From Cerioporus squamosus (Eukaryota; Basidiomycota; Agaricomycetes; Polyporales; Polyporaceae), in the NCBI GenBank assembly GCA_022592435.1, contig JABYQS010000034.1, positions 186,001 to 250,000 of the forward strand: 64,000 bases of DNA, read 5' to 3'. How positions within the stretch are numbered: position 1 is the stretch's first letter; each line of letters starts with the position of its first letter. The notes beneath the pieces are model-generated. The model saw nothing but the letters and a program-made list of their open reading frames with translations. It had not been told where the DNA came from and ran no database searches. Position numbers and translations under genes: made by a program. Below, piece by piece: positions 11,679 through 22,658 of the stretch.

Positions 11679-12329
11679 GTCAGTCATCCCGCTCTCCCTC
11701 CTCAGTCACGAGCTGCATGATCTGCTTGTACTACCAGGGTCGCCATGCACACGCGCATAAGTTAGAGGTGGGAGAGGAGATCAATTATGTCGACTGGATC
11801 AAATAGTTCCACCAAGCCGCCAACAACCGCAGAGGTTGAGAATATTTGGGCAGTTCGTGTGGGTTTTTTCTGTGGATCTTCTCTTGCTAGGTACGCGAGA
11901 AACGGGCAGGAAATGGGCGCCGTAGACTGGGGACACAGTACCAGTGGCCCGGTTTTGGGCAGGTCTCTGGGCCTACCTACAGGCTACGTGTATGCGCCCA
12001 GATCCATGTACAACGTATGTACGCACACTCAAACCGGGGAAAGTGAGAGCGGAGTTGAATTCTGCAGACGTATACTGACTACTACACATCCTAGCTAGTA
12101 CTACAATAAGATAGACGAGAGCCGACAGAGCGATGGAACTAGCTACGCAAACGAGTGTTGGAAGTGTAAGCGGTGTGTACGACCGTCTGCAACAATATAA
12201 TATATACAGCACAAGCAAGTGCTCCCCGCGGTTAGCCGATATCCAAGCCCGATGTGTACGATACGATACCTACATCTACTTCGAGGACGAAGCGCACTGC
12301 GTCCCCTCTCCTTCCGACGCATCCCGCAG
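11679..12329. other. Convergent intergenic region
   Basis: Between the 3' ends of the F-box gene and OMA1. Only short ORFs without support. AT-rich patches (for example near 12196-12210) may be part of 3' processing signals. Confidence 0.6.
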
Positions 12330-14515
12330 CTATGGCCGCGATGAGCTCTGCGCCTGCGCCCGTTGCTGCTCCTTTTCCCGAGCCGCTCGCGCCGCCTGTC
12401 TGGCCTGCTCCCAGCGATTGAGTTCCTCCTTGAGCTTCGATACGCGGACCTCATGCACCGGGTGCGTGTCGCCGACCATCCGGCGCGCCATCGTCACCGC
12501 AGGACTCGCGTCGTGCTCGGCCTGCTCCCCCGCGCGCGCAGGGGAGCACTCCGCTGTCTGCGGCGTGTCCGCACGGTGCTCCCAGAAGCGGACCGCCTGG
12601 CGTGGGTCGAACCCTGCGTGGGCGAGTAATCTGCGGGTTTGGGATTACCTTTGAGCGCATATGCAGCACGGGTGAATAGGGATCCCACCTGATGGAGACG
12701 ACGTCCGCCTCAACCTCTTGCTTCTGACTTGTGCAATACTCCTGCAGCTGCGAGAACTCGCCCGCGCCGGCCTTCCACATGCCAGCCAGGGCGTCGTTGA
12801 TGAACGGTCCGACTAAAGCATGCGGGTCAGCGTCCGCTACGCGCGAGCGTTTGGAGAATCTGTGTTAATCACTCACAGAGCATGGTGAATGGGAACAGGA
12901 ATGCACGCAAAGAGTCCGTGACGATGGACATAACGCTGGGCCAGACGATGGAGCCCGACGAGAGGGTCTCGATATGGTGGCTAAGAACGAGGTGAGCAAG
13001 CTCGTGCGCTAGCAGCGTCGCGAGCTCTGCGGTCTGCTCTGGGGTAGGAATAGGGTGCGGCGGCGCGGCAGGCCTGATCCCAAACACCCGAGCCCAGAAC
13101 GACTGCGGCGGGGGCTCTGGCGGAGCCTGTGCAGGGTACTTCGAGAGCACCTCATCGATGAACCCGGAGAACACGACAACGCCCCCTCCGCCGTCTGGTC
13201 CGAACCCGTACGAGAACGCGTTGGACGAGTCGGGACGGTCGACGAGCAGCAGAGAGTAAGGCGGTCCCGCAATCGCGTGGGCAGCAGGAGGGTACGTCCG
13301 TGCGCACGACATCTCAGCGAACCGATGCAACTGCTCAGACGCGCGGGGACGTGGCCGCAGCGGGTAGTCGGCGGGCGGAGGCAAGGGGATGTCGTCCGGC
13401 CCACAGTCAATCCAGTGGGGACAGAGCTCTGCTTCCCGCGCGAGGGTGGGGATCACGCTCTCGAGCCGGCGCAGCGTGTCGCGCACCCAGACGAGACGCC
13501 AGTCTGAGGGAGGGATGATCCTGGGGGTGCCTTCTGCGGAAAGGATCTCGCCCACGGCGCGGTACCAGCCCGGTCCCGCAAGTTGCGCAGCTATCTCCTC
13601 TTCTTCCTCGGGTGACAGAAGGATGACTCGCCATCTGTGTCGCACAATAGATGTCAGCATATGTTCCAGGATAGCCATGCAAACAATATTACAGAGCAGG
13701 ATGAACAGCTGAGATGCGAGACAGGAGTGCAAATGTGCGTAGCAGAGTAGAGAGCCTCACCTTCCTGTCAGCGGCGTGCGTTCTAAACTAGCGACGATAG
13801 TCGCCCAGTAGAGGATAAGGGGTGTGAAGATGAGTATGTGGAACCAGATGGTCCGCGTGCGGATCTTGCGCTCGATGGACGCCTTCTTCTCCTCCCAGTT
13901 AGGATGGCCCATCTTGTCGCCGTGCTGTAGCCACTTCTTGGACCGCATGTTCCCGAGGAGGAGGAGCGGCACGAACGTCAGCCCGACGCGCGCGACCATC
14001 CGGGCAAACTCGAGCGCGGTAGACGACTACAGTCAACGTAGTGCGGGGAAGTGAAGCGGATGGAGGTTCGGTTGAGGGATTAAGGGTCAATGAAGCGGAT
14101 GCAAGGTCAGTACAAGGGTGCGCGTTCGGGGGTGGCTCGTACTCACCTTCAGCACCGCGGCGAGGACAGGCAACGGGTTAAAGTCCCTCTTCGGTGTCGC
14201 ATGGAAGCCACGGACGTGACCTAGCGGGGACCCCGTATAAGCTGGATACGCACTGGGCGGGTGCCGAGGACCTGCCAGGAGCCCACTGCCTCCAACGCGT
14301 CCCAAGTAAGGCGGCGCGGCTCGAAGCGCAGAGGTCGACGGTACAGAAGGCCCAGGATCTCTGGCGAGATCCCGGTGAGGAGAGACAAGCGTGGAGAGAG
14401 ATTCAGCTTTCAGGATGAGCCATGAGGGGCACCCTCGCGAGTACGCTGCCGGTGCGCGTGGACGGATGCTCGGGCGGGAGAGCAAAGGAGAGCGGCGGGA
14501 AACTGACCGCAACAT
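12330..14515 (-). CDS. OMA1: Mitochondrial metalloendopeptidase OMA1
   Basis: Five exons (14515-14147, 14026-13761, 13634-12877, 12812-12689, 12630-12330) splice in phase to 605 residues. The Arg/Ser-rich N-terminus (MLRSVSRRSPLLSR) looks like a mitochondrial presequence. A hydrophobic segment (TIWFHILIFTPLILYWATIV) is a probable transmembrane helix before the protease domain. The zinc site is LLAHELAHLVLSHHIETL, an HExxH motif of the M48 family, and a glycine-rich VVVFSGFIDEVLSKYP segment precedes it. QEVEADVVSIRLLAHAGFDP carries the downstream glutamate (EADV) expected as third zinc ligand. OMA1 sits in the inner membrane and cleaves substrates under stress. The C-terminus has a charged coiled-coil-like tail (KLKEELNRWEQARQAARAAR) beyond the catalytic domain. 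Confidence 0.93.
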
Positions 14516-15252
14516 TGCACATTGTTCTGGGCGCGCGAAGTTGGCGGCCAGGGCGGGAGGAGGAGAGGGGGATAAGTATGGCGGACTGGAGAGAGCTGCT
14601 CGGATGGGCGTTCGTCACCCTGATGCCGAGGTTCCGAGCCAAACGTACGTGCAGTGCTTTCCGATCTCCGATCCGGCTCATATGTACCACCTAGCGGTGC
14701 CGCAATATGTGTACGCTCGGTGTCAATGTCATCGCTATGTATATCCACTGCACTACATACAGCCCTATGATTGCTGAGAGCGCGACTAGACTCACTCCAG
14801 AGAACGCGAGACGACACTAACCTTCGACACTTCCCTCGTCCAAGCTAAACCTCGAAATATACCTGTCCAGGACAACATCATGCGGCCGGAAAGAGTACTG
14901 AAAGTCTACATAGGGGAAAGCCACGAGGATTGCCACCTACCACACCCAATCGTGATGGATCATAGGAGATGCCGGGACATGTTCGGACTGTGTAAATGGA
15001 GTTTGACCAGCGGCCTCCATCTTGACGTAGGGACCAGCGGAGGTAGACTGGTACAAGGCGTATATATAGAGCATAAATACTAGCGATACACGAGAAAAGG
15101 AGTGAATAGATGGACGACAGCAACAACGCGATAGCGAGTAGATGGAAGGACGAACAAACAAACGAGAGAACAACACAGTTACGACCACTCAGAACAGTCA
15201 ACCCCTCGTACAGATAAGACTCCCCGGATGGGACCGCGTCTCCTGCTCAGAG
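14516..15252. other. Intergenic region upstream of OMA1
   Basis: Contains the OMA1 promoter region and the 3' flank of the next minus-strand F-box gene. I see no gene; short ORFs lack support. A TATATATAG run at about 15060-15068 is not at a useful distance from a start codon. Confidence 0.5.
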
Positions 15253-16552
15253 TCAAACCTCGCTCCTGACAACAAAGCTCACTGTCCACTCGAGCCCCTG
15301 CGCCCCAAACGCCTCCGCCATCCTGTGCTCCATCAGCTCGTAGACTTCGAGCGGCAGCTGTCTGCCCGGGAACACCGGATTGACCCCGTCCGCCTCGTCT
15401 CTCACACCCGCGCTCACCACGACATGTCTCAGCGGAGCCGCGCGCGCGATGCGCGCGGACGCCTCGGCAAGGCGAGCCCACGGCACCTCCTGCGACGTCA
15501 CGATGTCTTTGATAGTGATAGCGAACGTGAGGGTGTGCAACGCGGGCACCGAGAGACGCGAGAGGAGGAAGAGTGTGTACGGGATGGTGACGGCGCGGCC
15601 TGTGTGGAAGTCCACGGTGAGAGAGGACAGGCACGGGAGCGGGGCCATTACAGGATGGGACCAGTCATCGGGGGCGACGGCGTGGTCCCACCCGACGCGC
15701 AGGGAGCACAGAGTGGGCGCAAGGGCAGCGAGGAGGAGGGAGACGGCAGAGAAATGCTGCCATTCAACGCGCCAGAAGGTGATGGTGTGTATGGAGCGGT
15801 GAAGGCCCTGGGCGATGAGCCATCTGGGGACCTTGAGGTTATCGCGGGTGCTGGTAAACACGGCAGCCTCGAGCTGGGGGATGGGCGTGCCCTGTGGGAT
15901 AGGAGCGTCCTGACTCTGGGACGTCTCCCACTCTTGGATCCAGGCAACGTTAAGACGCTTCAGGCCGGGGTAGGAGAAGAAGAGCTCGACGAAGGCGTCA
16001 AAGCTGGTGAGTGCGCAGGCATACAATGTGAGCTGAGTGACGGTGGTGAGGCGGCCAAAGACACATCGTACAAGTTCGGCATCGATGGTTATCAGGGCGA
16101 GGTCGAGCTTGGTGAGATTGCCAAGCAGTTGGGAGAGGGTTGTGGGGGTTGCGCGGAGCCATTTGTCAAGGGTGATGCCGTGGAGGCGGTCCAGCGAGAA
16201 GAAGCCAAAAGCGCCTTCAATCTCCATGTTGGCCACGTGTGCACCAAGAGACGGGTTGGACTGGAGGAGGCGGGTGAAGGCATCGCAGGTGGACCAGTCG
16301 ATGTAGATAGAACGGAAGAGATGGTGTTGGGCACGGGGTCGCCAATTGCGAGATGTGAGGGCGCACTGACGGAGAGAGGGCCTATCATCGTGCAGAGAGT
16401 CGAGAACGCAGTCCCAGAGCTCCGGCGGAAGGACGAGGGTCGCCAACGTCTCTAGAGGGGGAACTGCGAGGTGAGTATATGCGCTCAGATGCAGCCATCT
16501 GTGTAGGCTCACCGGCGCTGCAAGGTCGACGCGAGGTGTCCGCAACCGCCAT
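15253..16552 (-). CDS. F-box-like protein with leucine-rich tail
   Basis: Two exons (16552-16513 and 16463-15253) give 416 residues. Exon 1 encodes only MAVADTSRRPCSA plus one base. The 49-nt intron joins it in phase to VPPLETLATLVLPPELWDCV, the start of an F-box that continues with CALTSRNWRPRAQHHLF. The remainder carries leucine-rich strands (LTKLDLALITID, VTQLTLYACAL, LKRLNVAWI), as expected for an SCF substrate receptor. A read-through start further upstream in the same frame is possible, but the spliced N-terminus fits better. A CACTA-like element begins 236 bases upstream of the start codon, so its insertion may have affected the promoter. Confidence 0.83.
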
Positions 16553-16787
16553 GAGCCTCTGTGCTGCGCTGGCCGTCGAGTGGACGGGGGAAGTGGTGGT
16601 GGTGGGTGAGAGGAAAGAGGGATGATGCTGAGCCTGAGGCACTGCCCGTCCTCGACGCCTGCGGCCTTCTCCGATGCGCGCCCTGCGTGAGGCGGTCGCG
16701 ACCGTCACACGTGACGGGGCGTATCGGAGGCGTGACGCGACGCGTTCTGCGCGCGTCTGCGGCTGCGCCATGGCCTTCCACTGCCAG

Positions 16788-17326
16788 CACTGCAACGGAC
16801 GCATCCTTTCCGCCCTGCTGAAATCCTGGCAAAATGGTAACGTTGCTTGATTCCGCCAGGTGGGATATTTTACGTTTACGAGACGATAAGCCTCCAAGGA
16901 AAGTCTCGTTTAGGGAGGTTTGGAAGGCTCACTGCAAAGAAAGCATCCTTTCCGGGGTTAGTAAAGGCATAGAAAATGGATTGCTGAAAGTAAGAGTTTT
17001 GCTATCTCTAAAACATTGCACGTAACCCCCTTACACTTGCCACAATAGGTCTATAAGCCTTCCAAATCTCCCTAAACGAGACTTTCCTTGGAGGCTTATC
17101 ATCTCATAAACGTAAAATATTCCACCTGGCGGAATCAAGCAACGTTACCATTTTGCCAGGATTTCAGCAGGGCGGAAAGGATGCGTCCGTTGCAGTGGCT
17201 TATAGACCTATTGTGGCAAGTGTAAGGGGGTTACGTGCAATGTTTTAGAGAAAGCAAAACTCTTACTTTCAGCAATCCAATTTCTATGCCTTTACTAACC
17301 CCAGAAAGGATGCTTTCTTTGCAGTG
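16788..17326. mobile_element. 539-bp CACTA-like foldback element (MITE)
   Basis: The unit starts CACTGCAACGGACGCATCC and ends GGATGCTTTCTTTGCAGTG, so its termini are imperfect inverted repeats opening with CACTG. It is flanked by CAG on both sides (16785-16787 and 17327-17329), consistent with the 3-bp target duplication of CACTA elements. Inside it is built from two segments, each present once in each orientation. Segment A (16788-16929, 142 nt) recurs inverted at 17056-17197 with four differences, all transitions. Segment B (16930-17059, 130 nt) recurs inverted at 17197-17326 with three differences. Both segments begin with the CACTGCAA terminus. It has no coding capacity, so mobility would depend on a transposase elsewhere. 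Confidence 0.8.
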
Positions 17327-17627
17327 CAGCGTCGTGCTTTGTGAACGCAACTAGCCCCAGCCTATTGTCCGCCCACAGCGTCGCCATGGAGAAGACAGCC
17401 ATTGCGAGCGGAAGGGGCCTGCCCAGCAAATTGTCGTGCACGGCTAGACAATCGAACCCTCATGCCTTCCGGCACATACCAGGACATACCTCACATTGTA
17501 GTCCAAATTGGGCTCTCTTCTTCACCTTCCTGACGCAGAAGCGTGCTGGAGCACGATCGACTTATAAGTTCCCATCGTTCACAATCTCTGCGGATGCTCT
17601 CGCTGCCCGTCTTGGCCCCCAACCACC

Positions 17628-19078
17628 ATGTCCTGCTCCCTCTGTCGCCTCCCCTACACCCCCGGCGCCGCCTCGGTCCGCCCGCGCTGGCCCCCGCCCG
17701 GCGTGCTCTCCGACAAGCAGGTCCTCTACTTGAAACATGCATTTGGCATGGGCCAGTATGTCTTTGGCCTTGCCGTTGACCTCGTGAACATGGGTCTGTC
17801 GTTTGTCTGCCGCGCATTCGCACTCGTCCTAACCGCCCTCTCCCAGACAACAACAACTTCATCATTAACAACAGCGCCCTGATCGTCAACATAGTCTGGG
17901 AGACAGACGGTAGAACAGTGCGTCTACCTCAACCACCGCATTACCCTTATGCTAACGCCTTCTGTTCCAGTTCATTACCTGCCACCCCCACTGTGCTACC
18001 ATCCTACGCCATCAGCTCGGCTTGCCAAACAACACTCCAGAACATCTCATCGAGCTCTCCTTGCTCGAGCAGATAGTCGGGCCGACCATGGATGGCCTCC
18101 ATGCCGGCCGGCTCCCAGACTTCGACTATGAAACTGTCCTCGGTGACCACAATCGTATAGACATCGAGTCGCTCTGGTCGAAAGAGGGCGACGAGCGTCC
18201 CGACTTCGACTGGCTCCAGTGGAAAAGCCGCGGTCTTGAATGGACTGCCGTCCGACCGGATGTGTAGGTTCTTTTCATGGACAAACCACCAGAGCATCTG
18301 TACTGATCACCCGCGACCTCCCGTTCCATGGCATGCATGCAGCTTCCCACGCTTCCGACCTCAGGTTGCCCCGACGCGCATTTCCTCACTCGGGCCCCTC
18401 CCAGAGTCGACAGAGGACATCATTACTACTCAGCCGCTCGATATTCTCCACGTACTTCTGCCCTACCTTGACAACAAGTCGTTCGTTAACCTCATGTCTA
18501 CGTGCCGCACCCTCCGTCAACACGCACTCACGATCTTCCAGCCGCACGCCCGCGCACGCGTACTCGAGCTCGAGTGGGCTGTCCCAACTGATGCTGAATA
18601 TGCCGGATTCGTGAAGCGCAACCCGCCAGCTCCTGCCCCCACCTCCCCGACGTCTCCGACCACGCACACGAGCCCTGCAGGGGACAAGGCGAGTGAAGCC
18701 GACAGCGCAGTGTCCGATCAAGAGTTCGCCTCCGCCTCGCCCTCGTCAGACGAACCCGACTTCTCCCTCGTCGCCATGGCGCATGCGAAACACTCCCCTT
18801 TCGACGCCGACTGGTACCTGTATCTCTCGCAGGTCCACCGCACGGAGGCTATGCGCTGCCGCCGGTGGGTGTGTGCGCTGTCGGAGGAGCTGACGCGTCT
18901 GTACCGCGAGAAGCGGGCGGCAGGACCATTCGAGGATGTCGTGGATGCGGACGGTAAGCGGACGAAGAGCCCCGCGTGGAAGAGCCATGCAAAGACCGTG
19001 TCGCAGCAGCTCATGATGCGGGGGATGATCACTGGCGAGTTGGGCCCTCACAAGGGCGGGAAGCGGATGCGTTGGTGA
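17628..19078 (+). CDS. F-box-like protein, tandem copy 1
   Basis: Four exons (17628-17793, 17847-17917, 17971-18263, 18343-19078) splice in phase to 421 residues. The N-terminus MSCSLCRLPYTP has a CxxC pair. An F-box-like region follows the third intron: QPLDILHVLLPYLDNKSFVN, then LMSTCRTLRQHAL. A Ser/Pro/Thr-rich linker (about residues 280-330) leads to a conserved C-terminal block with DADWYLYLSQVHRTEAMRCR. Exon number, phases and total length are identical to the gene at 19836, so the two are tandem paralogues. Upstream segments also resemble each other, meaning the duplication included promoter sequence. A TATAAG sits at about 17563. The biochemical role is unknown beyond a likely SCF link. 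Confidence 0.82.
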
Positions 19079-19835
19079 ACGCACTCGGCGTGGCAGCCGG
19101 GTGCTGCGTAGTTGTTCTCTCCGTTTCTTCGTTGATGAAGTCACCTGAAGTGTCCCATGTCACCGACAGATGTACGATTTGTATCGCAGTTGTAGCATTA
19201 CCCCTTTACTATGTCTTTGTATCGTATTTTGTTTACCCCATCCATCGCTGCAGTTCTATGCAATAGCACGGATCAAGCACATGTAACAATACACATCGTA
19301 TGCACCCATGAATTCGTCCAACATGGGAGCGCGTGTTGGGATGGCGGCTGTGCCGCCAAGACGTTGTCGTTTCGCTCGTTTGCTTCTCTCGCTATCCTAC
19401 TCTGCTGCTGTCCAGTGCTGTCCTTCACTATTTTCTCCCTCTACTTGCCTTCCTTCTCTGACTCTCGTGTGTTGCTAGTATGTAGGTCACGGTATGCTAA
19501 ATATTGATGCGCCTTGTACCAGATCACCGTCGCAGTCTCGATCCTCGTGCAGACTACTACGCCCCACTTCTAAGCATCGCCTGTCAATGGGCGCAGCCTT
19601 GACGCAACCAATGGCTGTTGTCTACGATACCAGCTTTGCCGTAGAGACGATAGCCATTGTCGCAGGCAGAAGGAGGATCCGCCGAGGAAGAATCACAGTG
19701 CACGAGCTTCAACGTCAACCTTGTACTTCAAAATGGCTCTATTGTTCGCGTTCTGGGGCAGAAGCTCTTCAGATCGCCTGATATATGCCCATCGTCTGCA
19801 ATCGCTGCTAGTGCCTGTCTTTCCCTGCGACTACC
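19079..19835. other. Spacer between the tandem F-box paralogues
   Basis: Contains the 3' region of copy 1 and the promoter of copy 2. Patches such as the one around 19650-19680 resemble the upstream region of copy 1 (around 17390-17415). A TATAT at about 19784 is a candidate TATA box. No gene is seen. Confidence 0.5.
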
Positions 19836-21360
19836 ATGTCCTGCTCCCTCTGCCGGCTCCCCTTTACCCCCAGTACCCACTCGGTTGCCCCCCGCTGGCC
19901 CCCGCCTGGCGTGCTCTCCGACAAGCAGGTCCTCTACATGAAGCACGGGTTTGGCATGGGACAGCACGTTTTCGGGCTTGCCGTCGACCTCGTAAACATG
20001 GGTCTGTGGCTCGTCTCCCCGGTGCCAGTACTGTCCGCAGCGGTCTCGTCCTGACTTCCGGCGCCCGATCTTCTCCAGACAACAACAACTTCACAGTCAA
20101 CAACTGCAACATGATCATCAACATAGTCTGGGAGGCCGACGGCAAGACAGTACGTGAAGACTACTATTTCATGTAATCCTTCGCGTTTCTCAGGCCAGAT
20201 CTGACTCGGACTCGTCCTTGTGTCTTCAGTTCATAGCCATGCATCCCCACTGTGCGACCATTGTGCGCCATCACCTGGGCTTGCGAGAGAACACCCCCGA
20301 AAACCTCATCGAGCTCTCCCTCCTCGAGAAGATCGTCGGGCCCCCGATGGACGGCCTCCGTGCCGGCAGGCTCAGAGACGTCAACTACGAAGGCGTCCTC
20401 GGCGAGGGCGACAAGAACCGCGTGGACATCGAGTCTCTCTGGTCCAGAAGCGGCGAACTTCCCGACTTCGACTGGCTCCAATGGCAGCGCCGCGGCCTTG
20501 AGTGGACCGCCGTCCGACCCGATGTGTACGTCCTTTATCCCAGGCCACTGGCAGTGGCACTCCGAGCACCCATACTTACTGATCACGCACGATCTTCCCG
20601 TTTCATTGCACGCACTGGCACTGGCAGCTTCCCGCGCTTCCGGCCCCAGGTCGCCCCGACGCGCATCTCGTCACTCGGGCCCCTCCCAGAGTCGACGGAG
20701 GACATCGTCACCACCCAGCCGGTCGACGTGCTGCACGCACTCCTGCCCTACCTCGACAACAGGTCCTTCGTAAACCTCCTCTCCACATGCCGCACCCTTC
20801 GTCACCACGCACTCACGACCTTCCAGCCGCACGCCCGCACACGCGTCCTCGAGCTCGGGTGGGCTGTCCCAACTGAAGCGGAGTATGCCGGGTTCGTGAA
20901 GCGCAACCCGCCAGCTCCTTCCAGTTCCACCGCGTCTCCGACGTCGCCTACCACATCCACGGTCCCTGCAGGGGACAAGCGCAACGTAGCCAACGACGCA
21001 GCGTCCGATGCAAAGCACGCCCCCACCGGGTCCGAGTCCTCCAAGGATGCGACCTCAGACCTCTCGCTCGTCGCTATGGCGCACGCGAAGCACTCCCCGA
21101 TCGACGCCGACTGGTATCTCTATTTCTCGCAGGTCCACCGCACACAGGCGATGCGCTCCAGGCGGTGGGTGTGGGCTTTGGCAGAGGAGCTGGCGCGCGT
21201 ATATCGCGTGAAGCGGGCAGGGGGACCGTACGAGGATGTCGTGGACGTAGACGGGCGGCGGACGAAGAGCCCTGCGTGGAAGAAGTATGCAGAGGCAGTG
21301 TCGCAGCAGCTCATGATGCGGAAGGCAATGTTTGGAGGGGCGAAGCCGATGAGCTGGTGA
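19836..21360 (+). CDS. F-box-like protein, tandem copy 2
   Basis: Four exons (19836-20001, 20079-20149, 20230-20525, 20628-21360) give 421 residues, the same length as copy 1. The order is the same: CxxC N-terminus (MSCSLCRLPFTP), a middle block with PENLIELSLLEKIVGPPMDG, an F-box (QPVDVLHALLPYLDNRSFVN, LLSTCRTLRHHAL), a low-complexity linker and the block DADWYLYFSQVHRTQAMRSR. The linker has diverged most, while the exon borders are kept. Intron 3 (20526-20627) is 102 nt, a multiple of three, and has no stop in frame, so its retention would insert 34 residues without ending translation. In copy 1 the equivalent intron is 79 nt. Confidence 0.82.
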
Positions 21361-21989
21361 GCACGCTCGCCGTGGCCCGTGCCAGTGGGTGCTGGCGTAG
21401 TCGTCGTTTTCTCCGGTGTCTTCTGAGAGTCTTTGTAACCGCTCGTGTAGTGCGGACAGCGTGCTCGGAGTTGTGAAGTATGTATTTGTATCAGTGACCT
21501 TGTAGTAGCGTATGTCACGCCGTACTCATCGCTGAGGTCTGTAGCACGATCCACGCACCTGTAACCTGTAACCATACGTGTATGCGTAAGCATGATGCGA
21601 GTCCAATACGAAATCCGGGCCTACGCAAGGCTCGTGAGACTTCCGCAAGGTCACTGCAAGTACTTCAATGACTACATCTTCATCTAATGATTTTCAGCCT
21701 TGCGCACAATGTGACCTTCTAGCGGATGGGTTCGAGAGTCGCACGACGATACGCCGCTCCCGATTGAGGGGAGGAGAAGGGACGAGGCCGGTCTTCCATT
21801 CTCCTCGCCTGCCAGTGGGCGAGCGGGAGGATGCAACGTGGGTCCCAAAGGCGGAAGGCGTCTGCCATCGTCGACGGCCGTGTCGAGCATATTAGTAGAA
21901 GGCCCCTCTCGAGGTCCCCATAGAGGCCCATATACATATTCGACCCACTCACCACTGTCGTCAACGGCTACTCGTCCGGCACCGGCAGC
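21361..21989. other. Intergenic region before the small secreted protein
   Basis: Holds the 3' region of F-box copy 2 and the promoter of the small secreted protein. TATACATATT at about 21930 lies some 60 bases before the start codon and may serve as TATA box. No gene is seen. Confidence 0.5.
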
Positions 21990-22455
21990 ATGGCTGTCTC
22001 GTCTCTCCTCCTCCTCCTCGCTCTTGTCGCCACTCACGTAGGAACTGCCATGGCCAGCAGGTCGAATGTTACTGGCAGTCGCAAGAATCCGGAGTGTCCA
22101 AACGGCGCGCTCTATTGCAGCGACGCGGGCTGCGCACGCGATCCGACTTGCACCTGCGTACCGTTCTATCAGGGTGCCAATAACGGGGTACGTGCGCCTT
22201 CGTTCTCCCCTGGCCGTCGTAGAGAAGACAATTCTGACTGTGAGGCCACTTCGCCAGTTCTGCGTCGATGCTACGTGCTTCACCGACTGCACGACTCTCG
22301 AGGACTGTTCATGTCTTGACTTTTCCTGCGATGCAAGCAAAGTGAGTGACCTGGTTACGATACTACTGACAGACATGAGCAGGCGAGACGTACTGACCCG
22401 GATGAATTGGCAGAAATGTGTCTTCGTTCCTCCACCCTATCCACCGCGACAGTAG
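21990..22455 (+). CDS. Small secreted cysteine-rich protein
   Basis: Three exons (21990-22187, 22258-22341, 22414-22455), all in phase 0, encode 107 residues. The N-terminus MAVSSLLLLLALVATHVGTA is a textbook signal peptide. The mature part contains twelve cysteines, enough for six disulfides, in patterns such as CARDPTCTC and CFTDCTTLEDCSCLDFSC. NVT near the mature N-terminus is a potential N-glycosylation site. The tail is proline-rich (PPPYPPRQ). Small size, secretion and high Cys content are typical of fungal effector-like or antimicrobial proteins, but no family is recognised and no activity should be assumed. Introns are 70 and 72 nt with standard borders. Confidence 0.82.
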
Positions 22456-22658
22456 GGATAGCGGCTCGAGGCTCGTTCCACGCCCCTGATGTCGCTCCGA
22501 GTTGCGAGAATGGCGTTCAAGTCACGCACCAATGATTGTATATCAAACAGTTGTGTTCTCGAAGCGATGGATGGCTAGCAATTACGACGTAGTAGTACAG
22601 CATGATCTCAAGGCACCTACCAACCGCGAACGCGACGGCTCTGGCGCACATTCGCGCC

